Part shown: positions 9,070 to 20,164 of the stretch, piece after piece
Layout of the letters: each line of letters begins with the position of its first letter
Position numbering within the stretch: position 1 is the stretch's first letter
Source: Cryobacterium sp. PH31-O1
GTDB lineage: Bacteria > Actinomycetota > Actinomycetes > Actinomycetales > Microbacteriaceae
DNA: 64,000 nucleotides
Direction of reading: 5' to 3'
NCBI RefSeq assembly: GCF_030063455.1
Contig: NZ_JASITB010000006.1
Coordinates: forward strand, 1 to 64,000
Translations under genes and position numbers: made by a program
The notes under the pieces: model-generated
What the model was told of the DNA's origin: nothing
Databases searched by the model: none
What the model saw: the letters and a program-made list of their open reading frames with translations, nothing else

Positions 9070-10710
9070 GTGCCCCAGCTGACCTATTGGAGCAGGCCGC
9101 GCAACTGGCCCCGGCTGGTGCGCGCATCGTGGCGTTCTTCCCTGCAATTTCGCACGGTGACTATCTCCGTAGCGCTCTCCGGCGTAGCGATTTTGGTGGT
9201 GGGCGTGTACATGTCAGTCAGTATCGGCAACGACCTGTTCCAATCCCGGCTCAGCCAGGTGCTGCTCGAATCCGACCGCGCGACCAGTGCCGCGCAAAGC
9301 CTGTTCGATTCCTCCGATGCCACCGACCGGGTACAGGTGCAAAACCTGCTCAGCGCGGCACGCACCTCGATCTCTGCCGCCTCGTCGAGCCGACTAGTCG
9401 CCGTGCTGCGGGTGCCCGGCCAGGACTCGTCGACCGTTGCACCGCTCGACTCGTCGACCTTCGGACAGTCCACTGGCGTGATCGGGGCCGAGCTGCGCAC
9501 CGAGGTGCAGGCCAACATCGGAGACCAGTTCTGGCAATCGGTCACACTGACCGGCGATGACGCCGCGACCGTCCCCGGCATTGTTGTGGGGTCGCAGATC
9601 ACGGTTCCGGTGGCTGGCCGCTATGAGCTGTACATCGCGTATAGTCTGCAAGACGCGGAAGAGACGCTGCTCTTCGTGCAGCAGACCCTCGGGGTGGCCG
9701 GCGTCGCCCTCGTACTTCTGATCGGCGCCGTTACCTGGATCGTCGTTCGCTTTGTCGTCACGCCGCTGCGGGTAGCCGCAGAGACAAGCCAGAAACTCGC
9801 CTCCGGTGACCTCGAGGTGCGTCTGCCAGAGAAGGGCGAAGACGTCATCGCGACGCTCGCCCGATCCTTCAACGGCATGGCAGACAGCCTGCAAAGCCAG
9901 ATTCGTGCACTAGCCGACCTGTCTGAGGTGCAACAACGGTTCGTGTCGGATGTCTCGCACGAACTGCGCACGCCGCTGACGACCATCCGCTTGGCAGGCG
10001 ATGTGCTGTACGACCAGCGGGCGAGCTTTCCACCGGCCACCGGCCGTACCGCTGAGCTGCTGCACACCCAGGTCGAGCGCTTCGAGCTGCTGCTGAGCGA
10101 CCTGCTCGAAATTAGCCGCTACGACGCCGGATCGGTCGAGCTTGAGAGTGAACCGACCAACCTGGTCTACCTCGCCGTAGACGCCATCGACAGCCTCCGA
10201 TCCCTCGCCGACTCCAAGGGCAGCGACCTACGGCTGCTGGCTCCGGGCGGGTATGTCAACGCCGACGTCGATCCGCGGCGCATCCGCCGGGTGCTGCACA
10301 ACCTTATCGGCAACGCCATCGAGCACGGTGAGGGCAAACCCGTTGTGGTGTCGGTCGACAGCGATGCGAACGCGGTCGCGCTCGCCGTGCGCGACTATGG
10401 CCTCGGAATGAGCCAGGCCGAGGTCGCACACGTCTTCGACCGGTTCTGGCGGGCCGATCCGTCCCGCCAACGCACGATCGGCGGAACCGGCCTCGGGCTG
10501 GCCATCGCCCGCGAAGACGCGAGCGTGCACAACGGCTGGCTGCAGGTCTGGTCGAGTCCGGGAGAGGGGTCGTGTTTTCGGCTGACCCTACCCCGACTGG
10601 CCGGCGCCGTGCTGGAACGGTCCCCGATTCCATTGCCGCCCGACGACGCGACCGCCTCACTGGGCGAGACCGGGTATCTGCCTGGGCAGGGCGGAGGCCG
10701 AAATGATTGA
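9070..10710 (+). CDS. mtrB: sensor histidine kinase MtrB
   Basis: 546-residue membrane histidine kinase, partner of MtrA. Membrane segments at about 31-52 and 206-230 flank an extracytoplasmic sensor domain. HAMP follows (about 230-283), then the H-box VSDVSHELRTPLTTI with phosphoacceptor H297, and the ATPase domain with N-box NLIGNAIEHGEGK and GTGLGLAIA. The start is GTG at 9070 without a clear ribosome binding site. A 17-codon frame from ATG 9029 ends at 9082 and overlaps the start, so coupled [11 protein letters not shown] is possible. The lpqB start overlaps the end by 8 nt. Confidence 0.95.
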   Translation: MPQLTYWSRPRNWPRLVRASWRSSLQFRTVTISVALSGVAILVVGVYMSVSIGNDLFQSRLSQVLLESDRATSAAQSLFDSSDATDRVQVQNLLSAARTSISAASSSRLVAVLRVPGQDSSTVAPLDSSTFGQSTGVIGAELRTEVQANIGDQFWQSVTLTGDDAATVPGIVVGSQITVPVAGRYELYIAYSLQDAEETLLFVQQTLGVAGVALVLLIGAVTWIVVRFVVTPLRVAAETSQKLASGDLEVRLPEKGEDVIATLARSFNGMADSLQSQIRALADLSEVQQRFVSDVSHELRTPLTTIRLAGDVLYDQRASFPPATGRTAELLHTQVERFELLLSDLLEISRYDAGSVELESEPTNLVYLAVDAIDSLRSLADSKGSDLRLLAPGGYVNADVDPRRIRRVLHNLIGNAIEHGEGKPVVVSVDSDANAVALAVRDYGLGMSQAEVAHVFDRFWRADPSRQRTIGGTGLGLAIAREDASVHNGWLQVWSSPGEGSCFRLTLPRLAGAVLERSPIPLPPDDATASLGETGYLPGQGGGRND

Positions 10711-12400
10711 TCGCACAGCTCGCCGCCGCATTTTCCCGGCGCTGCTCGTGGCCATAGCACTCACCATCGGCTTGGGCGGCTGCACCGGCATTCCGCGAGA
10801 TGGCGTGGTGCACGCCGGCAATGATATCGCGCCAGACGACAATCCGGCCCCGGTTTTTCTGCCGGCACTGCCGCAACAGGATGCCTCGACGGAATCCATT
10901 CTGCGCGGCTTCATGGATGCCTCCTCGAGTCCCGAGAACAACTACGATATCGCCCGCCAGTTCCTGGCCCCGGCCTTCCAACCCAGCTGGGATGCCACGG
11001 CGGGCGTCACCGTCGACAACGGCTCCGGGCGTACCCTGACCGTCATCGACGACGGCACCACCCTGGTGGCCGTAACGCCGGTGGCCGAGGTAGACCAGGC
11101 CGGGGAATACCGTGAGGTCGATGCCAGTCCGGTACCGTTGCGCTACGAATTTCAGCAGATCGGCGGCCAGTGGCGCATCAGCTCCGCTCCGAACGGCACT
11201 GTCATCGACGAAAACACGTTCAATGACGTGTTCAGCGCCCAACCCGTTTACTTCTACGACCCCGGCTTTCGATTCTTGGTTCCTGACCTGCGCTGGTTTC
11301 CGCGCGGCGCATCCGCTCCTACCAAGCTCGTCAATGCCGTCCTGAACGGACCGAGCGCCTGGTTGACCGGAGCGGTCGCCACGGCGTTCCCGGAAGGCTC
11401 CAAGCTCACCGCCGACGCCGTGCAGGTCGTCGGGCGCCAGGCCATGGTCGATCTGAACAGCGAAGCACTCAACGCCGACCGGCAGACGCTCCAGCGCATG
11501 AAAGCGCAGCTGGCGGCGAGCCTGCCGTCCGGACTGACGGTCGATATCACCATCGACCAGAATTCCCAGGCCATCGATGACGTCCAGACCGGGGCTCCCC
11601 TCGTCGATCCGCGCGTCGACGCCCGAGCCCTCGTGCTGCGTGGTGACGACTTTGGTTTTCTCGCCGCAACCGGGCAGAGCCTTACCCCGCTCGACGGGTT
11701 GTCTGCCACCATCGCCCAGCTGAAACCCACAGCGGTGACGCTGGCCTCGGGCCAGAGATCAGCCGCCGTGCTCACCAGCGAGGGCGTCTACGTCGTGCGT
11801 AACAGCGACGAGCCCGAGTTGCTCGACTCGCGCGCTGGGTTGCTCGCGCCGTCGATGGACAACGACCGCTTCGTCTGGTCGGTGCCGTCGAACGATCCGA
11901 CCGCCCTGGTCGTCTACAGCCCAACGGGCGACGCGACCGTGCTGCCGACGCCGTGGCCGGAAGCCACCTCGATCACGGCCCTAAAAATTTCGCGGGACGG
12001 TGCCCGGCTGATCGCCCTGCTCGGCACGGGCTCGGAGACCCGTTTTGTCGTCGCATCCATCACCCGCACGGAGCAGGCCCCGACCGGCCTCGGCCCGCCC
12101 GTGCTGTTGGCATCGGACGGCGGGGTCGGCCTCGACGCGACCTGGATCGACGAGTTGACCGTGGCGTCGCTTAGCACCCTGCCGAGCGGCGAGGCACGCA
12201 TCGTGGCGCAGCAGATTGGCGGCGCCAGCTCCGTTCTGGAATCCCCAGCGAGCAGCCGGTTCATCGTCGGCAGTAACTCCGTGCGGGACCTGCGCGTGCT
12301 CACCGACACCGGCAGCCTGGAGGTGCAGCGCGGAGCGGGCTGGCAAGCCCGCATCGACGACGTGATCCTGCTTGCCACCCAGCAGGGCCTCGGCAGCTAG
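10703..12400 (+). CDS. lpqB: lipoprotein LpqB (MtrAB accessory, GerMN domain)
   Basis: 565-residue secreted lipoprotein. The signal peptide has a lipobox LGGC with acceptor C27, preceded by a basic N-terminus (RTARRRIF) and a hydrophobic core. A GerMN domain spans about 200-290 (TKLVNAVLNGPSAWLTGAVA, VDLNSEALNAD), and a beta-propeller-like C-terminal half follows. LpqB interacts with MtrB outside the membrane and modulates MtrA activation in mycobacteria and Streptomyces. The gene overlaps mtrB by 8 nt, the conserved operon arrangement. Confidence 0.95.
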   Translation: MIDRTARRRIFPALLVAIALTIGLGGCTGIPRDGVVHAGNDIAPDDNPAPVFLPALPQQDASTESILRGFMDASSSPENNYDIARQFLAPAFQPSWDATAGVTVDNGSGRTLTVIDDGTTLVAVTPVAEVDQAGEYREVDASPVPLRYEFQQIGGQWRISSAPNGTVIDENTFNDVFSAQPVYFYDPGFRFLVPDLRWFPRGASAPTKLVNAVLNGPSAWLTGAVATAFPEGSKLTADAVQVVGRQAMVDLNSEALNADRQTLQRMKAQLAASLPSGLTVDITIDQNSQAIDDVQTGAPLVDPRVDARALVLRGDDFGFLAATGQSLTPLDGLSATIAQLKPTAVTLASGQRSAAVLTSEGVYVVRNSDEPELLDSRAGLLAPSMDNDRFVWSVPSNDPTALVVYSPTGDATVLPTPWPEATSITALKISRDGARLIALLGTGSETRFVVASITRTEQAPTGLGPPVLLASDGGVGLDATWIDELTVASLSTLPSGEARIVAQQIGGASSVLESPASSRFIVGSNSVRDLRVLTDTGSLEVQRGAGWQARIDDVILLATQQGLGS

Positions 12401-12494
12401 CCGGCCGTCTCCTCCCCAGACGGTGCCAGCTCCGCTCCTGCACCGTTGGCGACTTGGCGCCCCGCGCACCGGCTGCACGCGGCACACTGGCCTG

Positions 12495-13199
12495 ATGACG
12501 CGAGGGCTGCGTAAACAACTGACCATCGCGGGTCTGGATGCCTGGGCCACCCTGCTGCCGACCGAGTGCAGCGGCTGCGGTGCCCTCGACCGTGCGCTGT
12601 GTGCGAGCTGCCGGTTGGCCCTGCTCCCCGCAGTGCATCCGGTCACCCGCGACGATGCCCTCGTCTGGGCTGCCCTGACCTATGAGGGGGTGGCCCGGCA
12701 CGTGATCGCCGCCTACAAAGACGGTGGTCGAACGGATGCCGCCGCCGCGCTCGCCGCGCCGCTGCGAGCGGCCATCGTGGCCGCGCTCGCCGCCGTCCCG
12801 AGTGGGAACGGCGGCGGCATCCAGCTCGTGACAATCCCCTCGTCCCGCCTGGCCTGGCGCTTGCGCGGCTATCACCCGGTCGATGCCCTACTGCATCGGG
12901 CCGGGCTGCACCCGTTCCCAGCGCTGGCGCAGCGCGGGGAATCCGTCGATCAGGTCGGCCTCGGTCGCGAAGCGCGCGCCGCGAATAAGAGCAATAGCCT
13001 CGTCGCGCGGCGACCGCTTGACGGGGCGCGGATGATTCTCGTCGATGACATCGTGACCACCGGAGCGACCCTGCTCGAGGCGCGGCGCGCCGTGTTCGCT
13101 GCAGGCGGTACCGTCGTCGGCCTAGCTGCACTGGCGGAAACACGGCGTCTGCTGCCCCAGTATTCGCGCTCGGCGCAAATCGATCAACAAATACTGTGA
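12495..13199 (+). CDS. ComF family phosphoribosyltransferase-like protein
   Basis: 234-residue ComF-type protein. An N-terminal zinc ribbon carries C25, C28, C36 and C39 (ECSGCG...CASC). The C-terminal type I phosphoribosyltransferase fold has the PRPP loop MILVDDIVTTGAT near 178-190. ComF proteins are linked to DNA uptake in competent bacteria, but in actinobacteria the conserved position between lpqB and hpf is unexplained. I chose the ATG at 12495; an upstream start at 12372 would overlap lpqB and lacks family similarity. Confidence 0.88.
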   Translation: MTRGLRKQLTIAGLDAWATLLPTECSGCGALDRALCASCRLALLPAVHPVTRDDALVWAALTYEGVARHVIAAYKDGGRTDAAAALAAPLRAAIVAALAAVPSGNGGGIQLVTIPSSRLAWRLRGYHPVDALLHRAGLHPFPALAQRGESVDQVGLGREARAANKSNSLVARRPLDGARMILVDDIVTTGATLLEARRAVFAAGGTVVGLAALAETRRLLPQYSRSAQIDQQIL

Positions 13200-13285
13200 C
13201 TTATTTCACCGCCACGGCTACGGTGGAGACAAAGGCGCGCAATGATCGCCCGGTTTTGGGGCGGTCCGCCAAACTGGAGGTCGTC

Positions 13286-13990
13286 ATGGAAACTAACATC
13301 GTCGGACGCAACCTTGGGATCACGGATCGCTTCCGAGATTACGCGACGGAGAAGGCTGAGAAAATCGCCCTCCTCGCCGAGAAGGCCCTCGCGCTCGAGA
13401 TCAAGGTCAGTCGCCACCATGAGAAGAACGGCGCTGCCGCCGGCAACGATCGTGTCGAACTCACCCTGATCGGCAAGGGTCCGCTGGTGCGGGCTGAAGC
13501 TGACGGATCCGACAAGTACGCCGCTTTTGATGTGGCTCTTGGCCGTCTGCTCGAACGGGTTCGCCGTGCCAAGGACCGCAAGAAGGTGCACCGCGGTGGA
13601 GCCCACCGTCCCACCTCGCTGCACGAGGCGTCCTCGGTCGGTTTCAGCGTCATCGATATCACACCGGCCAATCCTGAAACGCTCGAACGGGTACGCACTG
13701 GAGCGATTCCCATCGTGCAAGCGGATGCTCCCGCTGTCGCCGAAGAAGACGAGTACTGCCCCGTCGTCATCCGTCGCAAGGTCTTCGCGGCGGCCCCGAT
13801 GTCCGTCGACGATGCCCTCTACTTCATGGAGCTCGTCGGCCACGATTTCTACCTGTTCCAAGACTTGGAGACCAAGCGTCCAAGTGTGGTCTACCGTCGC
13901 AAGGGCTGGGACTACGGGGTCATCGAACTCGACGGTTCGGGCGAGGAGCTGCAGGAGGCTGTGCCCGTTGCCAGCGGGCGTGCCAACTGA
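13286..13990 (+). CDS. hpf: long-form ribosome hibernation promoting factor
   Basis: 234-residue HPF/RaiA protein. The N-terminal S30AE domain (about 1-105) binds in the 30S decoding region. The C-terminal dimerisation domain (about 165-225: APMSVDDALYFMELVGHDFY, YRRKGWDYGVIEL) lets two 30S subunits join, giving 100S hibernating ribosomes in stationary phase. The GGAGGT at 13276-13281, four nt before ATG 13286, fixes the start. It lies between comF and secA, the conserved actinobacterial order. Confidence 0.95.
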   Translation: METNIVGRNLGITDRFRDYATEKAEKIALLAEKALALEIKVSRHHEKNGAAAGNDRVELTLIGKGPLVRAEADGSDKYAAFDVALGRLLERVRRAKDRKKVHRGGAHRPTSLHEASSVGFSVIDITPANPETLERVRTGAIPIVQADAPAVAEEDEYCPVVIRRKVFAAAPMSVDDALYFMELVGHDFYLFQDLETKRPSVVYRRKGWDYGVIELDGSGEELQEAVPVASGRAN

Positions 13991-14062
13991 CCAACTAGCA
14001 TTACCTTAGCCGCCGACCAGGTCGGTGCTCTGGCATCTGCCAGACGAGAGGCGCAGGCGTGT

Positions 14063-14093
14063 GCTGCGGCAGTTGCGATTGGACTGCCGCAGC
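14063..14093 (+). terminator. hairpin between hpf and secA
   Basis: A perfect 10-bp inverted repeat (GCTGCGGCAG/CTGCCGCAGC) with an 11-nt loop, 72 nt after the hpf stop and 36 nt before the secA start. No T-run follows, so it may be a factor-independent GC-type terminator for hpf or a structured element in the secA leader. Confidence 0.5.
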
Positions 14094-14128
14094 TCCTGCC
14101 TGCACCGTTTGACTAGTGGAGTACATTC

Positions 14129-16936
<2,808 letters not shown>

Positions 16937-16944
16937 AACGCACC

Positions 16945-16978
16945 GGTGATGCGCGCCCAACCGCGGGCGCGTGTCACC
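16945..16978. terminator. terminator hairpin after secA
   Basis: A 14-bp stem (GGTGATGCGCGCCC paired with GGGCGCGTGTCACC, including two G-T wobbles) with a 6-nt loop, 8 nt after the secA stop and before the convergent Rv3235-family gene. GC-rich without a T-run. Confidence 0.6.
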
Positions 16979-17016
16979 GCGCCGGCCATGCGGGTGCTGG
17001 CCCTGCTGCCAGCGCT

Positions 17017-17472
17017 TCACATGACGACGAGTACCGTGGCGCGCCAGTGCTGGGGCAGGCCTTCCACCTGCAACGCGACGACGTGCGGCCGGCGTTTGTC
17101 GTGCACCAGAATGACGGCGTCGAAGCCGCCGGTGGCGGTCGGCGACATTGTGACGTGATCGATCCACAGTATCGGGCGTTGAGCGACGATCCCCGTGATG
17201 GATCTGGCCCGCGCCGCGATGGAGACGCGAACGCCAAGGTGGGCGTAGACGTCGTCGGTGACCCAGCGAGCAAGCTGCTCGAGGTCCCGGGCCCCGGCGA
17301 TGATCTCGACAGCACTCAGGGCGAGGGCGCGCAAGACCCGCTCCGCCTCAAGCGGGTGCGCGGCAGCATCCGGTTGCGAGCCAGTGCCGTGCCCGTCGAT
17401 GCGGTGCTCTCCTGGGTCATCCTGCGAACGCTCATCCTGCGAACGCTGGGCGCCGGAACCGGGTGATGTCAT
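17017..17472 (-). CDS. Rv3235 family protein (DUF6459)
   Basis: 151-residue protein. The first 45 residues are polar, disordered and rich in Ser/Asp/Gln. The conserved C-terminal region (about 45-150) matches the small actinobacterial family named after M. tuberculosis Rv3235 (ALSAVEIIAGARDLEQLARW, VYAHLGVR), also found downstream of secA in that species. No catalytic residues can be named. The gene converges on secA and diverges from the unknown gene at 17605. Function unknown. Confidence 0.75.
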   Translation of the reverse strand: MTSPGSGAQRSQDERSQDDPGEHRIDGHGTGSQPDAAAHPLEAERVLRALALSAVEIIAGARDLEQLARWVTDDVYAHLGVRVSIAARARSITGIVAQRPILWIDHVTMSPTATGGFDAVILVHDKRRPHVVALQVEGLPQHWRATVLVVM

Positions 17473-17592
17473 CGTTCCTCCTGCCGTCGAACCTGCAACT
17501 TGTCTGGCGCAAAACCTAAGCAGCCCGGTCGAGGCCCTGTCGAGTGCTTAAAGAGCCTGTGCATAAGGTCAGCGAGAATGCTCGAGGTCGGC

Positions 17593-17598
17593 TATTTT
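17593..17598 (+). promoter_or_regulatory. -10 box for the 17605 gene (leaderless start)
   Basis: TATTTT ends 6 nt before the GTG at 17605, with no ribosome binding site between. The start choice for the gene depends on this box. Confidence 0.42.
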
Positions 17599-17604
17599 CT
17601 ACGT

Positions 17605-18204
17605 GTGCGCTGGGATGATCTGTTTGACGACCTCGAAGGGCAGCTCGAACACGAGCTGGGCTCGGAGGCTGCCGACCTGCGCCGCCATGAGGAACGCCAG
17701 CGCCTGGAAACGCTCTCCCTGCGCACACGGCTGAGCAACGTTCTGCGGTCCGCCGGCCTCGGCGGTACGCTTCAGATCCGCGTGGTGCTGGTAACCGGTG
17801 AGATCCTCGCGCTGTGCCCGACGACGCTCGGACAGGACTGGCTCGCGGCCAATCTGCTGGGCGCTGCCAACAATCCGGTGGAGTGTGTGATCCCGCTGTC
17901 GGCCCTTGCCGGTGTGTTGCTGACCGAACAGCAGAGTCTGGCATCGCTCGCCATCGAGTCAGAGTCCACCGGCAGGCAGACCGAACGCGTCGGATTCCCT
18001 TTCGTGCTGCGCAGCCTGTGCCGCAGACGGCGCACCGTGGAGCTCGATACCAAGGGGGGTGTCTTAGGCGGCACCATCGACCGGGTGGCGCGTGACCATC
18101 TCGATCTGGCGGTGCATCCGCTCGGAACGTTGCGCCGCACACCCGACGTTTTGCAGTACCGCCTCGTGCCGTTCTGGCAAATTCATGTCGTTCGACTGCG
18201 TTAG
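17605..18204 (+). CDS. conserved hypothetical protein
   Basis: 199-residue soluble protein that I do not recognise beyond seeing it as the kind of conserved short protein found near this locus in Microbacteriaceae. The N-terminus (MRWDDLFDDLEGQLEHEL) is acidic and helical; the middle has beta-strand character (QIRVVLVTGEILALCP) and the C-terminus ends in an Arg/Leu-rich strand region. No membrane segment, signal peptide or catalytic motif is visible. The GTG at 17605 is preferred over ATG 17578 because the protein then begins at the acidic helix and sits 6 nt after a TATTTT box; either is possible. Confidence 0.65.
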   Translation: MRWDDLFDDLEGQLEHELGSEAADLRRHEERQRLETLSLRTRLSNVLRSAGLGGTLQIRVVLVTGEILALCPTTLGQDWLAANLLGAANNPVECVIPLSALAGVLLTEQQSLASLAIESESTGRQTERVGFPFVLRSLCRRRRTVELDTKGGVLGGTIDRVARDHLDLAVHPLGTLRRTPDVLQYRLVPFWQIHVVRLR

Positions 18205-18261
18205 TGCCCGCTCGTTCCGCCCACCCATTCAGCTCACCGATACCCACAAGCGAGGCAACGG

Positions 18262-18897
18262 ATGAAAACACCCCGTCCCACCCGCACGCGCCGCCGATTC
18301 TGGGTCGATCCCCGATTCGTCATCGGTCTGGTTCTCGTCGTCGCCTCGATCGCGGGAGTCGGAATGATCGTCGCCGGCAGTGATCGCACCACGGCGGTCT
18401 ACACCGCGCGGCACACGCTGACCGTCGGTGACCAGCTGAAGTCAGCCGACGTCGCCCTGACCCGGGTGCAGCTCGGCGGCGCGGTCGACCTGTATCTCGT
18501 GCCGGCAGCCGACCTTAAGGGTGGACTGTTGGTCACCCAGACGATCCTGGCCGGCGAGCTTGTGGCCCGGTCGGCGGTGGGGGACTCGTCAGGGAGTGAC
18601 GTGACCAGCGTCGTCGTCGACATTCCTGGTGGACTGGCCGGGTCCATCTCTGCTGGCTCCGTCGTCGATATCTGGTCGGCGCGGGCGATCGGACCGAGCG
18701 AATACGCGCCGCCTACCATCCTCGTGGGGCAGGCCGTCGTAGTGCGCATCGTCGAACCGACCGGCATCATCGCCGCCGACAACGGCCAGTCGGTTGAGAT
18801 GCTCGTGCCGAAGCCCACCGTGGGCGCGGTGCTCGAAGCCATCATGAACGGCGACGCCCTCGCAATCGTGCCCGTGAACACCCCGGCAGGTCCGTGA
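18262..18897 (+). CDS. SAF domain-containing membrane-anchored protein (CpaB/FlgA-like)
   Basis: 211-residue protein with a basic N-terminus, one membrane segment (about 18-40) and a SAF domain (about 48-110: LTVGDQLKSADVALTRVQL, GGLLVTQTILAGELV). SAF domains of this type occur in Flp/Tad pilus proteins CpaB/RcpC. The next gene encodes a CpaE-like ATPase and overlaps by 4 nt, so the pair is one unit. No secretion ATPase, prepilin or TadB/C gene follows, so a pilus role is not supported locally. Confidence 0.8.
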   Translation: MKTPRPTRTRRRFWVDPRFVIGLVLVVASIAGVGMIVAGSDRTTAVYTARHTLTVGDQLKSADVALTRVQLGGAVDLYLVPAADLKGGLLVTQTILAGELVARSAVGDSSGSDVTSVVVDIPGGLAGSISAGSVVDIWSARAIGPSEYAPPTILVGQAVVVRIVEPTGIIAADNGQSVEMLVPKPTVGAVLEAIMNGDALAIVPVNTPAGP

Positions 18898-20159
18898 TGG
18901 CCCGGCTCGCGCTCGTGCTGGACCGGTCCACCGAACAACGCATGCTGGCCCACATCATCGACTGTGGTCACAGTGTGGTCACCCGCGTCGACACCGCCCG
19001 GGAATTCCTGGACACCCTCTCCCACGGTCAGCCGCACGTCGTCGTGGTCAGCGGCCGACGGGAATCCCTGACCGGTCAGCTGATCGCCGCGTGCGATGAA
19101 CGCGGAATCCGGGTGGTGGCCCTCACCGCGACGGAACAGGAACGGCGTCACGCCGGCACCCTCGGCCTTTACGAAACGGTAGCGATCCCCTGCGACTGGT
19201 CAGAAATCGAAGACCTGCTCGTGTCGGGTGTCGTCGTTCCGTTGCGCGTGGGGGAGCGGCATTTCACCGGCGGCGCGCTCAACACCGGTTCGGTGATCGC
19301 GGTCTGGGGGCCGTCCGGCGCTCCCGGACGCACCACCCTCGCCATCAACATCGCCGCGGAAATCGCCGCGGCCGGCCACACGGTGGTGTTGGCAGACCTC
19401 GACACCTACAGCGCCTCGATCGCCCCGAGCCTCGGCATGCTCGATGAGGCGCCGGGCTTCGCGGCCGCGTGCCGGCTGGCAGGCAGCGACAGCCTGAACC
19501 AGTCGGAACTGGAACGCATCGCGCAACGCTACAACTCGCCCAAGGGCGCTTTCTGGGTACTGACCGGCCTCGGCCTGCCGTCGCGCTGGCCTGAACTATC
19601 TACGGAGCGCGTCACCCGCACCATCGACGCGTTGCGCCACTGGGCGGATTACGTGGTGCTCGACACCGGGTTCAACCTCGAGAGCGACGAAGAGCTATCC
19701 AGCGATGTTCGGGCGCCCCGCCGGAACGCGGCCACGATCACGGCGCTGCGGGTGGCCGACCATGTCGTCGCCTGCGGGCTCGCCGACCCGGTGGGCATGG
19801 CCCGGTTTCTGCGCACCTGGAGCGACCTCGCCGAGGTGATCGGGAGCAGCACCGTCAGCGTTGTGATGAACCAGGTGCGGTCGAGCGCTGTCGGGCTGAA
19901 TCCACGCGGTCAGGTGGCCGCCATGCTGCTGCGCTACGGCAGTATTGAGGATCCCATCCTGGTACCGCACGACCAGGGCGCCCTCGACGCGGCGGTACTG
20001 ACCGGCCGCACCCTGCGGGACGCGAGCCCGAAGTCGCCGGTGCGCCTGGGCATCCGTCGTTTCGTACTGGAAGAACTCATCATCGCCCCGACCCCAGCAT
20101 CCGAGCGGATGCCGCGGCGCGCGTGGTGGCGCGGCCGAAAGACGGCCCCGGCACAATGA
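18894..20159 (+). CDS. CpaE/MinD-like ATPase
   Basis: 421-residue protein with a receiver-like N-terminal region (about 1-115) lacking a clear phosphoacceptor setting, followed by a ParA/MinD-type ATPase fold. The P-loop reads WGPSGAPGRTT at 138-148, missing the KGG signature lysine of standard MinD; this GxPGRTT form recurs in actinobacterial CpaE-like proteins. Other motifs are ADLDTYSASIAPSLGM (switch I/Walker A') and YVVLDTGFNLE (Walker B). It overlaps the SAF gene by 4 nt. Likely a membrane-associated localisation or assembly ATPase; exact role unknown. Confidence 0.82.
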   Translation: MMARLALVLDRSTEQRMLAHIIDCGHSVVTRVDTAREFLDTLSHGQPHVVVVSGRRESLTGQLIAACDERGIRVVALTATEQERRHAGTLGLYETVAIPCDWSEIEDLLVSGVVVPLRVGERHFTGGALNTGSVIAVWGPSGAPGRTTLAINIAAEIAAAGHTVVLADLDTYSASIAPSLGMLDEAPGFAAACRLAGSDSLNQSELERIAQRYNSPKGAFWVLTGLGLPSRWPELSTERVTRTIDALRHWADYVVLDTGFNLESDEELSSDVRAPRRNAATITALRVADHVVACGLADPVGMARFLRTWSDLAEVIGSSTVSVVMNQVRSSAVGLNPRGQVAAMLLRYGSIEDPILVPHDQGALDAAVLTGRTLRDASPKSPVRLGIRRFVLEELIIAPTPASERMPRRAWWRGRKTAPAQ

Positions 20160-20164
20160 TCGGG

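Noticed and set aside
7141..9147. A 668-codon open frame on the minus strand across mtrA
   Set aside because: It runs antisense to the well-supported mtrA gene and out of frame through the membrane-protein gene; composition (Arg/Gly rich, no family features) is that of a shadow frame in GC-rich DNA.
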